Made by a program: the position numbers and the translations under genes
Part shown: one piece after another, positions 8,489-17,329 of the stretch
Layout: every line of letters begins with the position of its first letter
How positions within the stretch are numbered: the first letter of the stretch is position 1
DNA from: Accumulibacter sp031732815
GTDB taxonomy: Bacteria > Pseudomonadota > Gammaproteobacteria > Burkholderiales > Rhodocyclaceae
Direction of reading: 5' to 3'
Assembly: GCF_031732815.1 (NCBI RefSeq)
Contig: NZ_JAVMKF010000304.1
Location: 1-64,000 of the forward strand
Length of the DNA stretch: 64,000 nt
The notes under the pieces: generated by a model
Told to the model about the DNA's origin: nothing
The model's input: the letters and a program-made list of their open reading frames with translations, nothing else
Databases searched by the model: none

Positions 8489-9227
8489 AGCCGTAACGAA
8501 CCGCCAGACGGGCGGGATCGGCACCGAGGAAGTAACGTAGACGCAAGGACCACATCAGCAGGATCGTTCGCACCACGCCGTTTTTCTCCCAGCGCCGCCC
8601 GGAGGTCAGGACGCGCGCGCGCAGGCACGCTGGCCGCGCCAGCCGCCGCAAGCGCTGCGAGAGCGCGATGTCCTCCATCAGCGGCAGTTCAGGAAAACCA
8701 CCAATACGCGCGAAGACGTCCTGTCGAACGAAAATCGCCTGATCGCCGGTGGCGATGCCGGTAAGGCGCGAGCGCAGGTTCATCATCCGTTCGACGACGC
8801 GCAGCAGGCGATGGCGTCCGTCGATCGTCACATCGAAGCGACCCCACCAGGCGCCACCCGCCACCGCCTGCAGAATCAGCACGTCCGCCTCCGCCGGCAG
8901 TGTCGTATCGGCATGCAGGAAAAGCAGCACCTCACCGTGGCCGGCACGCGCACCGGCGTTCATCTGCGTCGCTCGCCCGCGCGCGGCGACGAGAAAGCGA
9001 TCCGCTACCGCCCGTGCAAGATCGCCCGTCGCGTCCCGGCTGCCGCCATCGACAACAATGAGCTCGGCGCCGCGCTGCCGCAGCACGTGCAGCGCAGCCA
9101 AGCGACCGGAAATCGCCGGTGCCTCGTCGAGAACCGGGACAATGACCGAGAGACGAGTCGCCTGAGCGCAGCCAACCGACGCCAGCGGCACGGTCATTGC
9201 ATCATCATTGGGCGGCACGGTTTGCAT
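8469..9227 (-). CDS. TIGR04283-type (arsenosugar) family 2 glycosyltransferase
   Basis: 252 residues. GT-A fold, family 2: LSVIVPVLDE at the N-terminus, LIVVDGGSRDAT, FLHADT (the DxD-equivalent metal site) and the acceptor-side motif GDQAIFVRQDVF. TIGR04283 proteins are usually paired with TIGR04282 as here. ATG 9227 is chosen because AAGGAG lies 8 bases upstream on the minus strand; a longer reading back to 9281 lacks this. First gene of the three-gene operon. No arsS or arsenite methyltransferase lies nearby, so the acceptor is open. Confidence 0.87.
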   Translation of the reverse strand: MQTVPPNDDAMTVPLASVGCAQATRLSVIVPVLDEAPAISGRLAALHVLRQRGAELIVVDGGSRDATGDLARAVADRFLVAARGRATQMNAGARAGHGEVLLFLHADTTLPAEADVLILQAVAGGAWWGRFDVTIDGRHRLLRVVERMMNLRSRLTGIATGDQAIFVRQDVFARIGGFPELPLMEDIALSQRLRRLARPACLRARVLTSGRRWEKNGVVRTILLMWSLRLRYFLGADPARLAVRYGYAAREP

Positions 9228-9368
9228 CGCGCAATCTCCTTGGCAAACTGCATTGTTGCGCAAACACAACACTTGGATCAAGCGCCTTCACGGTATAGTC
9301 TCGCCATCCTCCCGGCCACCTGGAACCCGCAGCAAGCCACGCCGGAATGCAACCGACCCGCAAGAACG

Positions 9369-10223
9369 ATGTCCAGCCCGCCTTCACTGCCCACCCCGAA
9401 GACGTTGAACCATGCCGGTGAAACGCCCGGTAGAGCGATCATGCTCCCTTTTCGCGTTCCCTGGACGAACTTTGGCGACGATGACGACTACGGTCGCTCG
9501 CTGATTCTGAAAATTGGCAACGCACGCCAGGTGTTTCGCTGGATTCCACCCGGACACTTCCTGATGGGTTCGCCGGCCGACGAGGCGCAACGCAGCAACA
9601 GCGAAAGACAACACGAAGTGCGCTTGTCATATGGCTACTGGCTGGCCGACACAGCCTGCACGCAGGAATTCTGGCTCGCCGTCTGGCCGGTCAATCCCAG
9701 CCACTTCGACGCGTGCCGACAGAATCCGGTCGAAAACGTCAGTTGGCACGATGCGCAGAGCTTCATCAGCGAACTCAACAAACGGCTGCCCGGGCTGGCC
9801 GCGCGTCTGCCGAGCGAAGCCGAGTGGGAATACGCCTGCCGCGCCGGCACCACGACGGCGTTTTCCTTCGGCCCCGACATCACGACCGAGCAGGTGAATT
9901 ACCACGGCGAGCATCCGTACGGCGGCGGCAAGGCGGGACCCCATCGCGGCCAGACCGTACCGGTCGCTTCGCTCCCGGCCAATCCGTGGGGCCTGTACGA
10001 GATGCACGGCAACGTCTGGGAGTGGTGCGCCGATTGGTATTCCGACTATTCCGGCGAAGCGCAGTCCGACCCGCGCGGGCCACCGTTCGGCAAAATGCGC
10101 GTGTTGCGCGGTGGCACCTGGAGTGATCCGGCGCGCTACGCACGCTCGGCCACGCGCAGCCGGATCGAGCCCGCCTACCGCCCGCGCAGCACCGGCTTGC
10201 GCCTCGTCCTCGGGCCACGTTGA
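9369..10223 (+). CDS. Formylglycine-generating-enzyme (SUMF1/FGE)-fold protein
   Basis: 284 residues from ATG 9369 (ATG 9441 is a second choice). FGE-sulfatase domain through most of the length: FRWIPPGHFLMGSP, NPVENVSWHDA, RLPSEAEWEYACRAG, NPWGLYEMHGNVWEWCADW and RVLRGGTW. True FGEs use copper-binding cysteines late in the domain to oxidise a substrate cysteine. The C-terminal part here (DPARYARSATRS...STGLRLV) has no cysteines, so catalysis is doubtful; a ligand-binding C-type-lectin-like role is more likely (inference). A possible -10 (TATAGT, 9294-9299) lies upstream. It converges on the caspase-like gene. Confidence 0.85.
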   Translation: MSSPPSLPTPKTLNHAGETPGRAIMLPFRVPWTNFGDDDDYGRSLILKIGNARQVFRWIPPGHFLMGSPADEAQRSNSERQHEVRLSYGYWLADTACTQEFWLAVWPVNPSHFDACRQNPVENVSWHDAQSFISELNKRLPGLAARLPSEAEWEYACRAGTTTAFSFGPDITTEQVNYHGEHPYGGGKAGPHRGQTVPVASLPANPWGLYEMHGNVWEWCADWYSDYSGEAQSDPRGPPFGKMRVLRGGTWSDPARYARSATRSRIEPAYRPRSTGLRLVLGPR

Positions 10224-10224
10224 A

Positions 10225-10255
10225 CGCTGGCTGGCCGAGCGCCGGGCAGCCAGCG
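10225..10255. repeat. Inverted repeat between convergent FGE and caspase-like genes
   Basis: Perfect 9-base arms (CGCTGGCTG / CAGCCAGCG) around a 13-base GC-rich loop, beginning two bases after the FGE stop. There is no T tract on either side, so it is not a standard Rho-independent terminator, but its place between two convergent genes suggests an RNA-end or pausing structure. Confidence 0.45.
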
Positions 10256-10287
10256 CCAAGCTGGCCTACCTGGCGAGCGATGTGCGC

Positions 10288-11946
10288 TCAGTAGGCCGAG
10301 GCTGGCCGCCAGCCTGCCCCATCCTTCTTTTCGTCGGCGCCCGGGGGAGCATCGCCGGCCGCCGCTGCACTGCCCGCAGCGGCGCGGTATTCGACGAGCT
10401 CGCTGCGCTCGCCGCTGACCACCGCGCCTGCCTTGCGCACCAGGCTTTCGCTTGCCAGGACACCGCGCATGCGCTCCGGCGCCACCCACGCGCGCCGTTC
10501 CAGTTCGGTGCCGCCGGCCAGGTTCAAGCCACGCGCTTCTATCCGGTAAGCGTCAAAAGTGCCGGCCGGCAGGGTGATTCGTTCGCGCGCCGCAACGCGC
10601 AGATCGAACCGGATGCTGATCTTCGATCCATCCGGCTGGGTGGCAATGAACTGTGCCGACCAGCGCTTGCCCAGCGCATAGTCATTGATGAAGAACTGGT
10701 ACGGCGTCCAGCGGGTACCGTCGGGCGCCTGAACCGAGTTGCCGAAGAGATCGGTGACCTTGCTGCCATCGTTGAAGAACACCTCGTCGCCGGCGATCCT
10801 GAGCACCGTGTCTTCGCTTCGCTGCGTTTCCTGTTGGGTCAGCAAGTCGAGACTGCGGTAACGATAACGCTCGCCCGGTCGAAACGGCAGCGCTGCACCT
10901 GGATAAGACGCTGCGAACGGCGCACTGCCCGCCCCCGGCACGCACGCCTCGCGCGCCAAGGCTGGCGCAACACTCGCGTAAACGGGCTTCTCGCCTTTGC
11001 GGCGGAGCACCAGGTCGAGTCGGTGCTGTGCGAGCTCGGCGAACTTGCCGCTCGGCCGTTGCCGGATGAAGGTTTCAAGCGGCTCGGGCATCGTTGCCTC
11101 ACGCAGGCTGTTCCACGCCGCGAGGTCGGCTTCGAACTCTTTCTGTTCGCGGTCGACATCGCGCCGATTCTCGCCGAGAAACGAGAAGTCGCCCTCGAGC
11201 GAGGTACTTTCCCAAGGGATCTGTGCCCCTTGTGAAGCGCGCCGCACGGCCAGTCGGACGCGCTTGAAGACATCTTCGACCGCTGCCCCGGGTACTGCCA
11301 TCTCGTGCAGCAACCTCCCGGTGTAGAGTCCGTGCTCGCCCTCGCCATCGTCGGCCGTGTTACCCGGTGCCGTTGCGTAAGCCAGCAGCGTTCCCGGCGG
11401 CGCGTCCAGCTGCGACAGGCCGCGATCGTCGACCCGGAAATCGCTGCCAAACGGATTGTTGCGACAGGCGTCGAGAATCACCAGATTGAGCGCGTTGCGC
11501 GCCCGTCCGAGCGTTTCCAGAAGGAGACCGAGATCGACCCCCTGTCCGGCGATGTCGGCGTGGTTCCTGATGCGCACGTCAACCGGCAGCATGAAATTGC
11601 GCCAGTTGAGCTGTACGCCGTGCCCCGCGTAGTAGAAGACACCAACCGTACGGCTGTCGCGCAGCAGCGAATCGCCGAACCTGCGGATCACCTCGTGCAG
11701 TTCACGCCGTCCGACATCGAGCACCAGCGTCACGGCAAAACCCGCCTGACGCAGCCGTTCAGCCACCGCACGTGCGTCACCGGCCGGGTTCACCAGGGGC
11801 GCCGAGCGATACGCGCCATTACCGACGACCAAAGCCACTCGCGGTCCACCGGCCGTTGGCTCGGCCGCCATCAGGGCGCGCGGAGACGACGCCAGCAAGC
11901 TGAGCATCAGGCAAAGCGCAAAGCGGGCGAATCTTTGGTAAGGCAT
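10288..11946 (-). CDS. Caspase-like (peptidase C14, metacaspase-type) secreted protein
   Basis: 552 residues with a signal peptide (hydrophobic about 9-27). Residues about 33-260 form a C14 caspase domain: RVALVVGNGAYRSAPL, catalytic His in FYYAGHG (about His109) and catalytic Cys in LDACRNNPF (about Cys161), so both catalytic residues are present. Residues about 280-340 hold a helical stretch (LREATMPEPLETFIRQRPSG) as often follows such caspases. The C-terminal 200 residues form a beta-rich domain I cannot name, ending in a low-complexity tail. Bacterial caspase-like proteases with a signal peptide act in the periplasm; the substrate is unknown. It lies tail-to-tail with the FGE gene, a common partner domain of caspases in bacteria. 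Confidence 0.85.
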   Translation of the reverse strand: MPYQRFARFALCLMLSLLASSPRALMAAEPTAGGPRVALVVGNGAYRSAPLVNPAGDARAVAERLRQAGFAVTLVLDVGRRELHEVIRRFGDSLLRDSRTVGVFYYAGHGVQLNWRNFMLPVDVRIRNHADIAGQGVDLGLLLETLGRARNALNLVILDACRNNPFGSDFRVDDRGLSQLDAPPGTLLAYATAPGNTADDGEGEHGLYTGRLLHEMAVPGAAVEDVFKRVRLAVRRASQGAQIPWESTSLEGDFSFLGENRRDVDREQKEFEADLAAWNSLREATMPEPLETFIRQRPSGKFAELAQHRLDLVLRRKGEKPVYASVAPALAREACVPGAGSAPFAASYPGAALPFRPGERYRYRSLDLLTQQETQRSEDTVLRIAGDEVFFNDGSKVTDLFGNSVQAPDGTRWTPYQFFINDYALGKRWSAQFIATQPDGSKISIRFDLRVAARERITLPAGTFDAYRIEARGLNLAGGTELERRAWVAPERMRGVLASESLVRKAGAVVSGERSELVEYRAAAGSAAAAGDAPPGADEKKDGAGWRPASAY

Positions 11947-12062
11947 CGCAGCAGCACTCCGGAAAAACGCGGGAAGCGAACTATACCGCCATCCTGCATC
12001 GCTGCGTCAGGCGCCTGGCCGGGCGCCGCGTGACGATGCTCACCCCGCGATCGGTCGACAGC

Positions 12063-12398
12063 TTACTCGCCCTGAGGCCCGGTGACCGGCGGCGCGATAC
12101 CACCAAGAGCAAGAACGAACACCATGATGATCACGACCAGAATGACCAGCAGGGCGATGCTGCCGTAGATCACCTGGTCAGTCAGGACGCGGCGGGCCCA
12201 GCCACGCAAGCCTAGATAGTCGGCAATCGACAACGCACGATCGCTGTCCGCCGGTTCCTCCTCTTCGGCGATGAAACGCAGACCGCAGGCCCGGCAGCGA
12301 TACGGTGCCTGATGCTTGACGCGCAACGCCAAGCCCTCCTGCGGACCGCGGCGGCGCGAACGACGAACGTCATTCGATTGACAGTTTGGGCAGTTCAT
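12063..12398 (-). CDS. Small zinc-ribbon membrane protein
   Basis: 111 residues starting at ATG 12398. The N-terminus is a zinc ribbon with two Cys pairs (MNCPNCQSNDV and YRCRACGLRF) separated by a basic stretch. A charged Glu/Asp linker follows, then one transmembrane helix (about residues 78-100, YGSIALLVILVVIIMVF) and a short Pro/Gly tail. No family name can be given with confidence; such proteins are usually annotated as hypothetical. It lies between the caspase-like gene and dsbB, all on the minus strand, but with gaps of about 120 and 150 bases, so it is probably its own unit. Confidence 0.7.
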   Translation of the reverse strand: MNCPNCQSNDVRRSRRRGPQEGLALRVKHQAPYRCRACGLRFIAEEEEPADSDRALSIADYLGLRGWARRVLTDQVIYGSIALLVILVVIIMVFVLALGGIAPPVTGPQGE

Positions 12399-12552
12399 AC
12401 GACAAACGAAACTCCGTTTTGTCGCCTGCTCGAAGAACGCAGGCGGGTTCCTGATAGACTTTGCGGCGATGCGCTGCAGTCTACCGACACCCGGCACAAT
12501 GTCTGTGCGCATTCTCACGAAAATTGGCGGACCCACCCCGGGGGCCGCACCG

Positions 12553-13041
12553 CTAGCTGCGCGCAGCGCCCCTTGCCAGCCACACGGCCGCCAGCAGGAA
12601 AGCGAAGAAACAGAGCGCTGACCAGTTGGCCATCGACAGATAAAGGAAAACCCACTCCTTGCTGCTACAGAAGCCAGTCGCCATGAACATCTGCGGCCAG
12701 AGCTCGCCAAACCAGTAGACGATGCGCTCAAGCAGGCTCGGCGCACCGACGCCGCACTCCAGACTGGTGTCAGACTGCCACTGCAGCCAGCTCTGGTAAC
12801 TCGCCGTCGCCACCCCGCCAGCCGCGGTGAGCGCGAGCAGGCCGCTGAGCAATCGACGCACCAGCGGGGCGAAAGCAGCGCAGAAAGCAATCGCCGCCAG
12901 CAGCAGATACAGCAGACGCTGGAAAATGCAGAGCGGACAGGGCTGCAAGTGCAGCCATTCGCCAATCCCCCAAGCCACCGCCGTCAGGCCCAAGGCGGCC
13001 AGACCGACGAGGATGAACGCGTGGCGCTGCGAGAGACGCAT
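12553..13041 (-). CDS. dsbB: DsbB, disulfide bond formation protein B
   Basis: 162 residues with four transmembrane helices. First redox pair CPLC (Cys35/Cys38) in the motif LQPCPLCIFQR after helix 1; second periplasmic pair in SLECGVG and GFCSSKEW. DsbB re-oxidises DsbA and passes electrons to ubiquinone in the inner membrane. ATG 13041 fits the family length; reading further upstream gives non-homologous sequence. It is divergent from the response-regulator gene, with about 250 bases between. Confidence 0.93.
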   Translation of the reverse strand: MRLSQRHAFILVGLAALGLTAVAWGIGEWLHLQPCPLCIFQRLLYLLLAAIAFCAAFAPLVRRLLSGLLALTAAGGVATASYQSWLQWQSDTSLECGVGAPSLLERIVYWFGELWPQMFMATGFCSSKEWVFLYLSMANWSALCFFAFLLAAVWLARGAARS

Positions 13042-13277
13042 CAGCCGACCCCAAGCCAGGCGGCCGATCCAGCGGGTAGACGCCACCGACGCGCGAGATC
13101 CGACGCCGAGCGCCGAGCAAAGCGGGTTTTGCCCATGGCAGGTAACTCCAGGAAAGCAGACGCCCAATTCTACGGCAAAGGCCCGGCCGAGCGTCATCGC
13201 CGACGCTCGCCTCGTCTTCCCGAAGCCAGTGCTGGGCGTTATTCGCCAGAAGCCTGCGTCTGGCGCCGACAACCCGT

Positions 13278-13283
13278 TATGAT
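13278..13283 (+). promoter_or_regulatory. Possible -10 element of the rstAB-like genes
   Basis: TATGAT six bases before the ATG at 13290. Transcription starting seven bases downstream of it would begin at the start codon, giving a leaderless message. No Shine-Dalgarno sequence precedes this ATG. No clear -35 is seen. Confidence 0.35.
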
Positions 13284-13289
13284 TGAGCG

Positions 13290-14012
13290 ATGAAGACACG
13301 CATCTTGCTGATCGAGGACGATGAACGCCTCGCCCTGCTGACTGCCGAATACCTGCGCAAGAACGACTTCGAAGTCCTCGTCGAAGGGCGGGGCGACGCG
13401 GCCGAAGAACGCATACTCGGCGAACGCCCCGATCTGGTCATTCTCGACGTGATGCTGCCCGGCAAGGACGGCTTCGAGATCTGCCGCGCGGTACGTTCGC
13501 GCTTCACCGGCGTGATCCTCATGCTGACCGCGCGCGAAGAGGACTTCGATCAGATTTTTGGACTCGAACTGGGCGCCGACGACTACATCGCCAAGCCCGT
13601 TCAACCGCGCCTGCTGCTCGCCCGCATCAAGGCCTTGTTGCGCCGAGCAGCGCCCGCTGGCGGCGGGCAGAGCAGTGGCGAGAACGAGAACGGCGAGCCG
13701 ACCGAACTCGCCTTCGGACGTTTCCGGATCAGCCAGACGACGCGCAGCGCTGCCCTCGGCGAAAACGGCATCGACCTGACGACGGCCGAGTTCGACCTCC
13801 TCTGGCAACTTGCTCGCCATGCCGGCAACATCCTCTCGCGCGACAACCTGCTGCAGGAGCTGCGCGGGATCGGCTTCGACGGGCTTGACCGGTCGATTGA
13901 CGCGCGCATCTCGCGCCTGCGCCGCAAGCTTGGCGACGACCCGGAAAACCCGACGCGGATCAAGACCGTACGCGGCAAGGGCTACCTCTTCAGCAAACAT
14001 GATTGGCAGTAA
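13290..14012 (+). CDS. OmpR-family response regulator (RstA-like)
   Basis: 240 residues. Receiver domain (about 3-118) with acidic pocket EDD (10-12), phospho-acceptor Asp in LVILDVMLP (about Asp53), Thr in MLTARE and Lys in YIAKPV. The winged-helix DNA-binding domain (about 140-235) has LTTAEFDLLWQLARHAG and VRGKGYLF at the end. The closest recognisable type is RstA. It overlaps the sensor kinase gene by 14 bases. There is no direct clue to the signal or targets; divergence from dsbB does not prove a link. Confidence 0.9.
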   Translation: MKTRILLIEDDERLALLTAEYLRKNDFEVLVEGRGDAAEERILGERPDLVILDVMLPGKDGFEICRAVRSRFTGVILMLTAREEDFDQIFGLELGADDYIAKPVQPRLLLARIKALLRRAAPAGGGQSSGENENGEPTELAFGRFRISQTTRSAALGENGIDLTTAEFDLLWQLARHAGNILSRDNLLQELRGIGFDGLDRSIDARISRLRRKLGDDPENPTRIKTVRGKGYLFSKHDWQ

Positions 14013-15402
14013 TCGGCTGCTCGCCCGGCTGGGAACCTACAAGCCAGCGCCGTGGCGAGGGCGCTACAGCCTGTCGCGGCTGTTCTTCAACTTCTACCTG
14101 CTGGTCATGGGTTCCTTTGTGGCGATCGCGGTTTTTGCCGATTTCGTCATTTCGGCGGCGATCAAGGGAGTGACCGACGATTACACCAGCCGCTTCATGC
14201 GTGGGACGATCGTGCTCATCGAAGACGAGTTGTTCCGCAAACCACGTTCCGAATGGCCAAAGACCATCGAGGCGCTCGACCGCAAGTTCGCCTACAAGCT
14301 CGAAATCGTCGATCGCTGGACGCTGCAGCTTCCGCCAAGAGAGGCCGAAAAGCTCGACGGCGGCGAACTGGCGATCGGCGCGCAAGGCGATGTCGTCTAC
14401 CACCGACTGAAGCAGACGCCGCAAATCCTGGTCGTCGGCCCGATCTCGCCCGAGCGCAATCCGGAGTATCAGCGCGGTCTGCCGCTCGATCTGCGCATCA
14501 GCCTGTTGACCTGGAGCCTGATCGGTGTCTGCCTGGCGATCGTCGTCTGGTTCTGGGTCTACCCGGTCTGGCGCGACCTGGAAGCCATGCGCCAGACCGC
14601 GCGCGCGCTTGGCGAGGGTCTCTTCGAAGCGCGCGCCCCGGGCATGCGCAGCAGCGCCTTCGGGCCGCTCGCCGAGACGCTCAACGGCATGGCTGAGCGA
14701 ATCCAACTGCTGATTGCAACGCAGAAAGAACTGTCGAGCGCCATCTCGCACGAGTTGCGAACGCCCATCGCGCGCATGCGCTTCGCCCTCGAAATGCTCA
14801 GCGAAACCGACGAGGCGAGCGAGCGCGAACGCTTGCGCAAGGCAATGGAGGACGATCTCGGCGAACTCGACGGGCTGATCGACGCCAGTCTGACCTACGC
14901 CCGCTTCGAACGTGAACAGCCTGAACTGCAGCTCAGCTCGGTCGACATCGCCGTCTGGCTCGCCGAGCAGATCGAAGCGGTTCGCCTGCTCAGCCGCGAA
15001 CTCGACCTCCGGCTCGACACATCGGCCTTGCCACCCGGCCAGCGCGTCGAAGTCGATTGCCGCAGCCTGCCGTATGCCGTCGCCAACCTGCTGCGCAACG
15101 CGATCAAGTACGCGCGTTCGCGGATCGACGTCAGCGCTGAAATCAACGATGGCTCGATCAGCGTGCACGTCGACGACGACGGCATCGGCATTCCCCGCGA
15201 CGAGCGCGAGCGCGTCTTTCTCGCCTTCACCCGGCTCGACCGCTCACGCGATCGGACGACTGGCGGTCACGGTCTGGGTCTGGCGATCGCCCGCCTGGTG
15301 CTTGAACACCACGGCGGAACGGCCACCGCCGGCGAGTCGCCAAGCGGCGGCGCGCGCCTGACGCTGACCTGGCCGCTGTCACAGAACGTCACCGAAAGCT
15401 GA
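13999..15402 (+). CDS. Sensor histidine kinase (RstB-like)
   Basis: 467 residues from the ATG overlapping the response-regulator end. Membrane helix near 28-52, a periplasmic sensor segment (about 55-160), second helix about 170-190 (SLIGVCLAIVVWFWVYPVW) and a HAMP linker. The H-box is SHELRTPIARMRFALEM, followed by N-box NLLRNAIKYA and G-boxes DDDGIGIP and GGHGLGLAIARLV, so all kinase motifs are intact. The EPLxxTxxxLAR-like RMRFALEML after the phospho-His fits RstB-type kinases. It phosphorylates the adjacent regulator (inferred from pairing). Confidence 0.9.
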   Translation: MIGSNRLLARLGTYKPAPWRGRYSLSRLFFNFYLLVMGSFVAIAVFADFVISAAIKGVTDDYTSRFMRGTIVLIEDELFRKPRSEWPKTIEALDRKFAYKLEIVDRWTLQLPPREAEKLDGGELAIGAQGDVVYHRLKQTPQILVVGPISPERNPEYQRGLPLDLRISLLTWSLIGVCLAIVVWFWVYPVWRDLEAMRQTARALGEGLFEARAPGMRSSAFGPLAETLNGMAERIQLLIATQKELSSAISHELRTPIARMRFALEMLSETDEASERERLRKAMEDDLGELDGLIDASLTYARFEREQPELQLSSVDIAVWLAEQIEAVRLLSRELDLRLDTSALPPGQRVEVDCRSLPYAVANLLRNAIKYARSRIDVSAEINDGSISVHVDDDGIGIPRDERERVFLAFTRLDRSRDRTTGGHGLGLAIARLVLEHHGGTATAGESPSGGARLTLTWPLSQNVTES

Positions 15403-15479
15403 CGTAATCGCGCAAGACGCCGCCGCGCCTCGTTCCTATCATCGTGCTCTGTTCACACCACGAGTGAGGAGACGAGACA

Positions 15480-15638
15480 ATGAGCGAATTCAGAGCGAAC
15501 TGCGAACAGTTTCTGGCCACCACGCGAGAGCATTTCTTTGCTGGCCATCCCTCGACCGCTTTCCGGAATGATGCCGACGGCGACCCGGCGCCAACCGCGA
15601 GCGGTGAGACGCATCACCGGACCCACACCGGAAAATGA
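15480..15638 (+). CDS. Small 52-residue hypothetical ORF
   Basis: ATG 15480 has a good ribosome-binding site (GAGGAGA, about 7 bases upstream). The product is hydrophilic, with an aromatic-rich start (MSEFRANCEQFLATTREHFF) and a His/Thr-rich tail; no domain is recognised. Its stop overlaps the start of the next small ORF (ATGA), which supports translation of both. It could also be a decayed remnant. Confidence 0.45.
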   Translation: MSEFRANCEQFLATTREHFFAGHPSTAFRNDADGDPAPTASGETHHRTHTGK

Positions 15639-15832
15639 ATACGGTGGCACAGCCCCAAGTTCCGTTCCCGCTTGCCGAGGGCCTCGGCATCTTCTTCGGG
15701 ATCGCAGCCTGGGATGTGCTCAGCGTCGGCACGGTCGATCTGCTGACCGCCGGGCTGCTTTCCGCCGGCGCCGCCGGCGTCTGGTACGGCGCCCGTTGCT
15801 GGCTCGCGCATCGCCGCCGCAAGCGGCTCTGA
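15635..15832 (+). CDS. Small 65-residue membrane protein
   Basis: One or two hydrophobic segments (about 14-30 and 36-52) and a very basic C-terminus (HRRRKRL). It starts at an ATG overlapping the previous small stop and is followed by a good intrinsic terminator, so the pair looks like a small two-gene unit. Family unknown. Confidence 0.5.
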   Translation: MNTVAQPQVPFPLAEGLGIFFGIAAWDVLSVGTVDLLTAGLLSAGAAGVWYGARCWLAHRRRKRL

Positions 15833-15908
15833 CCGCTGGCCGGAGCAACGAATCCGGGCAACGACCACTTTCCCTCCCTGATGCCCACCACCCCGGGTGG
15901 GCCTTCCG

Positions 15909-15934
15909 CCGCGCTCCCCCAGCGCGGTTTTTTT
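15909..15934 (+). terminator. Rho-independent terminator after the small ORF pair
   Basis: Stem CCGCGCT / AGCGCGG with a five-C loop, followed directly by seven T. Confidence 0.85.
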
Positions 15935-16030
15935 GCCCGGTGGCGGGCGGGCATCTATCCGCGCCGCGGCCACGCTGCGCCGCCTCCCTGATGCGTCTTT
16001 TGCGCTGCCTGGGCGGCTACGCACCGCCGC

Positions 16031-17329
16031 TCAGGCGGCTGGCGCGTCGCCGACGATGCGGACTTCGTGCTGCGGGAACGGAATCTCGACGCCGTGCGTG
16101 CGGAAGGCGCGCCAGATCGCCAGATTGACCGCCGAGCGGACACCGCCGGTACCCTCTTCGGGATCGTCGATCCAGAAGCCAAGATCGAGATTGATCCCGC
16201 TGTCGGCAAAGGCGGTCAGCAGCGCCTGCGGCGGCGGATCGGCGAGGACGCGTGCTTGCTCGCGCGCGGCCTCGACCATCAGCCGCATCGCTGCTTCAAG
16301 GTCGGTGCCGTAGGCGACCTGCAGCGAAACGACCAGGCGCACGCGCGGATCGGCGAACGATTCGTTGCGCACGATGTTCGACACCAGATATTCGTTCGGA
16401 ATGATCACCGCCGTCCCGGTGAGCGTACGCACGACCGTATAACGCGCGGTGATCTCGTTCACCACGCCGGAAGTCGCCGCGTCGATGGCGACGACGTTGC
16501 CCAGGCGAATCGAGCGATCGAGCAGAATGATGAAGCCGCTGACGTAGTTGCTGGCAATCCGCTGCAGGCCAAGACCGAGACCGACGCCGAGTGCACCCCC
16601 GAAAACCGACAGCGTCGTGATGTCGATGCCGACCAGCGAGAGGCTGAGCAGGAGAGCGATCACCGAGAGCACCGCCTTGACCAGCCGCCCGAGGACGACG
16701 CGCAGGCTGGAATCGAGCCCCTCGCTGGCGAGCAGGCGACGCTCGACGACGCCGGACAGCCAGAGCGCGACGAGCACGGTGACGATGACCGTGACAATGC
16801 CGTTGAGCAAGGTCCACAGGTCGAGCTTCTGCTTGCCGATGTGCAGGCTGACCTGTTCGAGCAATTCGATCAGCGGCTCGGCCAGACCGCTCAGGTAGAG
16901 CGCCAGGCAGAGCCAGATGCCGGTTGCGACGAAGCGCTCGGAAGTCGCCAGCCAGCCGCTCGGCGAAAATGCGTGGCGCAGAACGTAGATCGCCGCGCGC
17001 ACCAGTGCCATCGACAGGAGCAGCGGCAGCGCCACATCGAGCAGGCTGACCGAGCCCAGATGCCAGAACTTGAACAGCTTGCGGGCAACCATGATGAAAG
17101 CGAAGCCGAGCAGCGGAAAGGCGACGCGTTTCAGGCTGCCGGCACCGAAGGTACGCAGCGCGCCGTGCTCGGCGCTGGTCTGGGCAAAATCCGCCCGCCG
17201 GCCGTAACGCGAAAGGCCCCAGGCGAGCAGCAGGCTGATCCCGAGTGCGATGATCTGGCGAATGAAGTTCGGGTCGCTGACGTCGTGCCAGAGCTCGATA
17301 AGCAAGGCAAAAGTCTGTTTTTCGTTCAT
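16031..17329 (-). CDS. MscS-family mechanosensitive ion channel
   Basis: 432 residues from ATG 17329, which has GGAGAG just upstream. Several N-terminal transmembrane helices, then the MscS core: pore helix region with TLSVFGGALGVGLGLGLQRI (Gly/Ala-packed TM3), then LLDRSIRLGNVVAI and the beta domain (ITARYTVVRTLTGTAVIIPNEYL). C-terminal alpha/beta domain to the end. It is longer than E. coli MscS (286), in the range of MscS-like proteins with extra TM helices. Acts as an inner-membrane release valve on osmotic downshock. The start overlaps the stop of the rsmB-like gene by four bases. Confidence 0.9.
   Translation of the reverse strand: MNEKQTFALLIELWHDVSDPNFIRQIIALGISLLLAWGLSRYGRRADFAQTSAEHGALRTFGAGSLKRVAFPLLGFAFIMVARKLFKFWHLGSVSLLDVALPLLLSMALVRAAIYVLRHAFSPSGWLATSERFVATGIWLCLALYLSGLAEPLIELLEQVSLHIGKQKLDLWTLLNGIVTVIVTVLVALWLSGVVERRLLASEGLDSSLRVVLGRLVKAVLSVIALLLSLSLVGIDITTLSVFGGALGVGLGLGLQRIASNYVSGFIILLDRSIRLGNVVAIDAATSGVVNEITARYTVVRTLTGTAVIIPNEYLVSNIVRNESFADPRVRLVVSLQVAYGTDLEAAMRLMVEAAREQARVLADPPPQALLTAFADSGINLDLGFWIDDPEEGTGGVRSAVNLAIWRAFRTHGVEIPFPQHEVRIVGDAPAA

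Noticed and set aside
10111..11235. Plus-strand 374-codon frame opposite the caspase-like gene
   Set aside because: Antisense shadow; the minus strand carries intact caspase motifs and a signal peptide.
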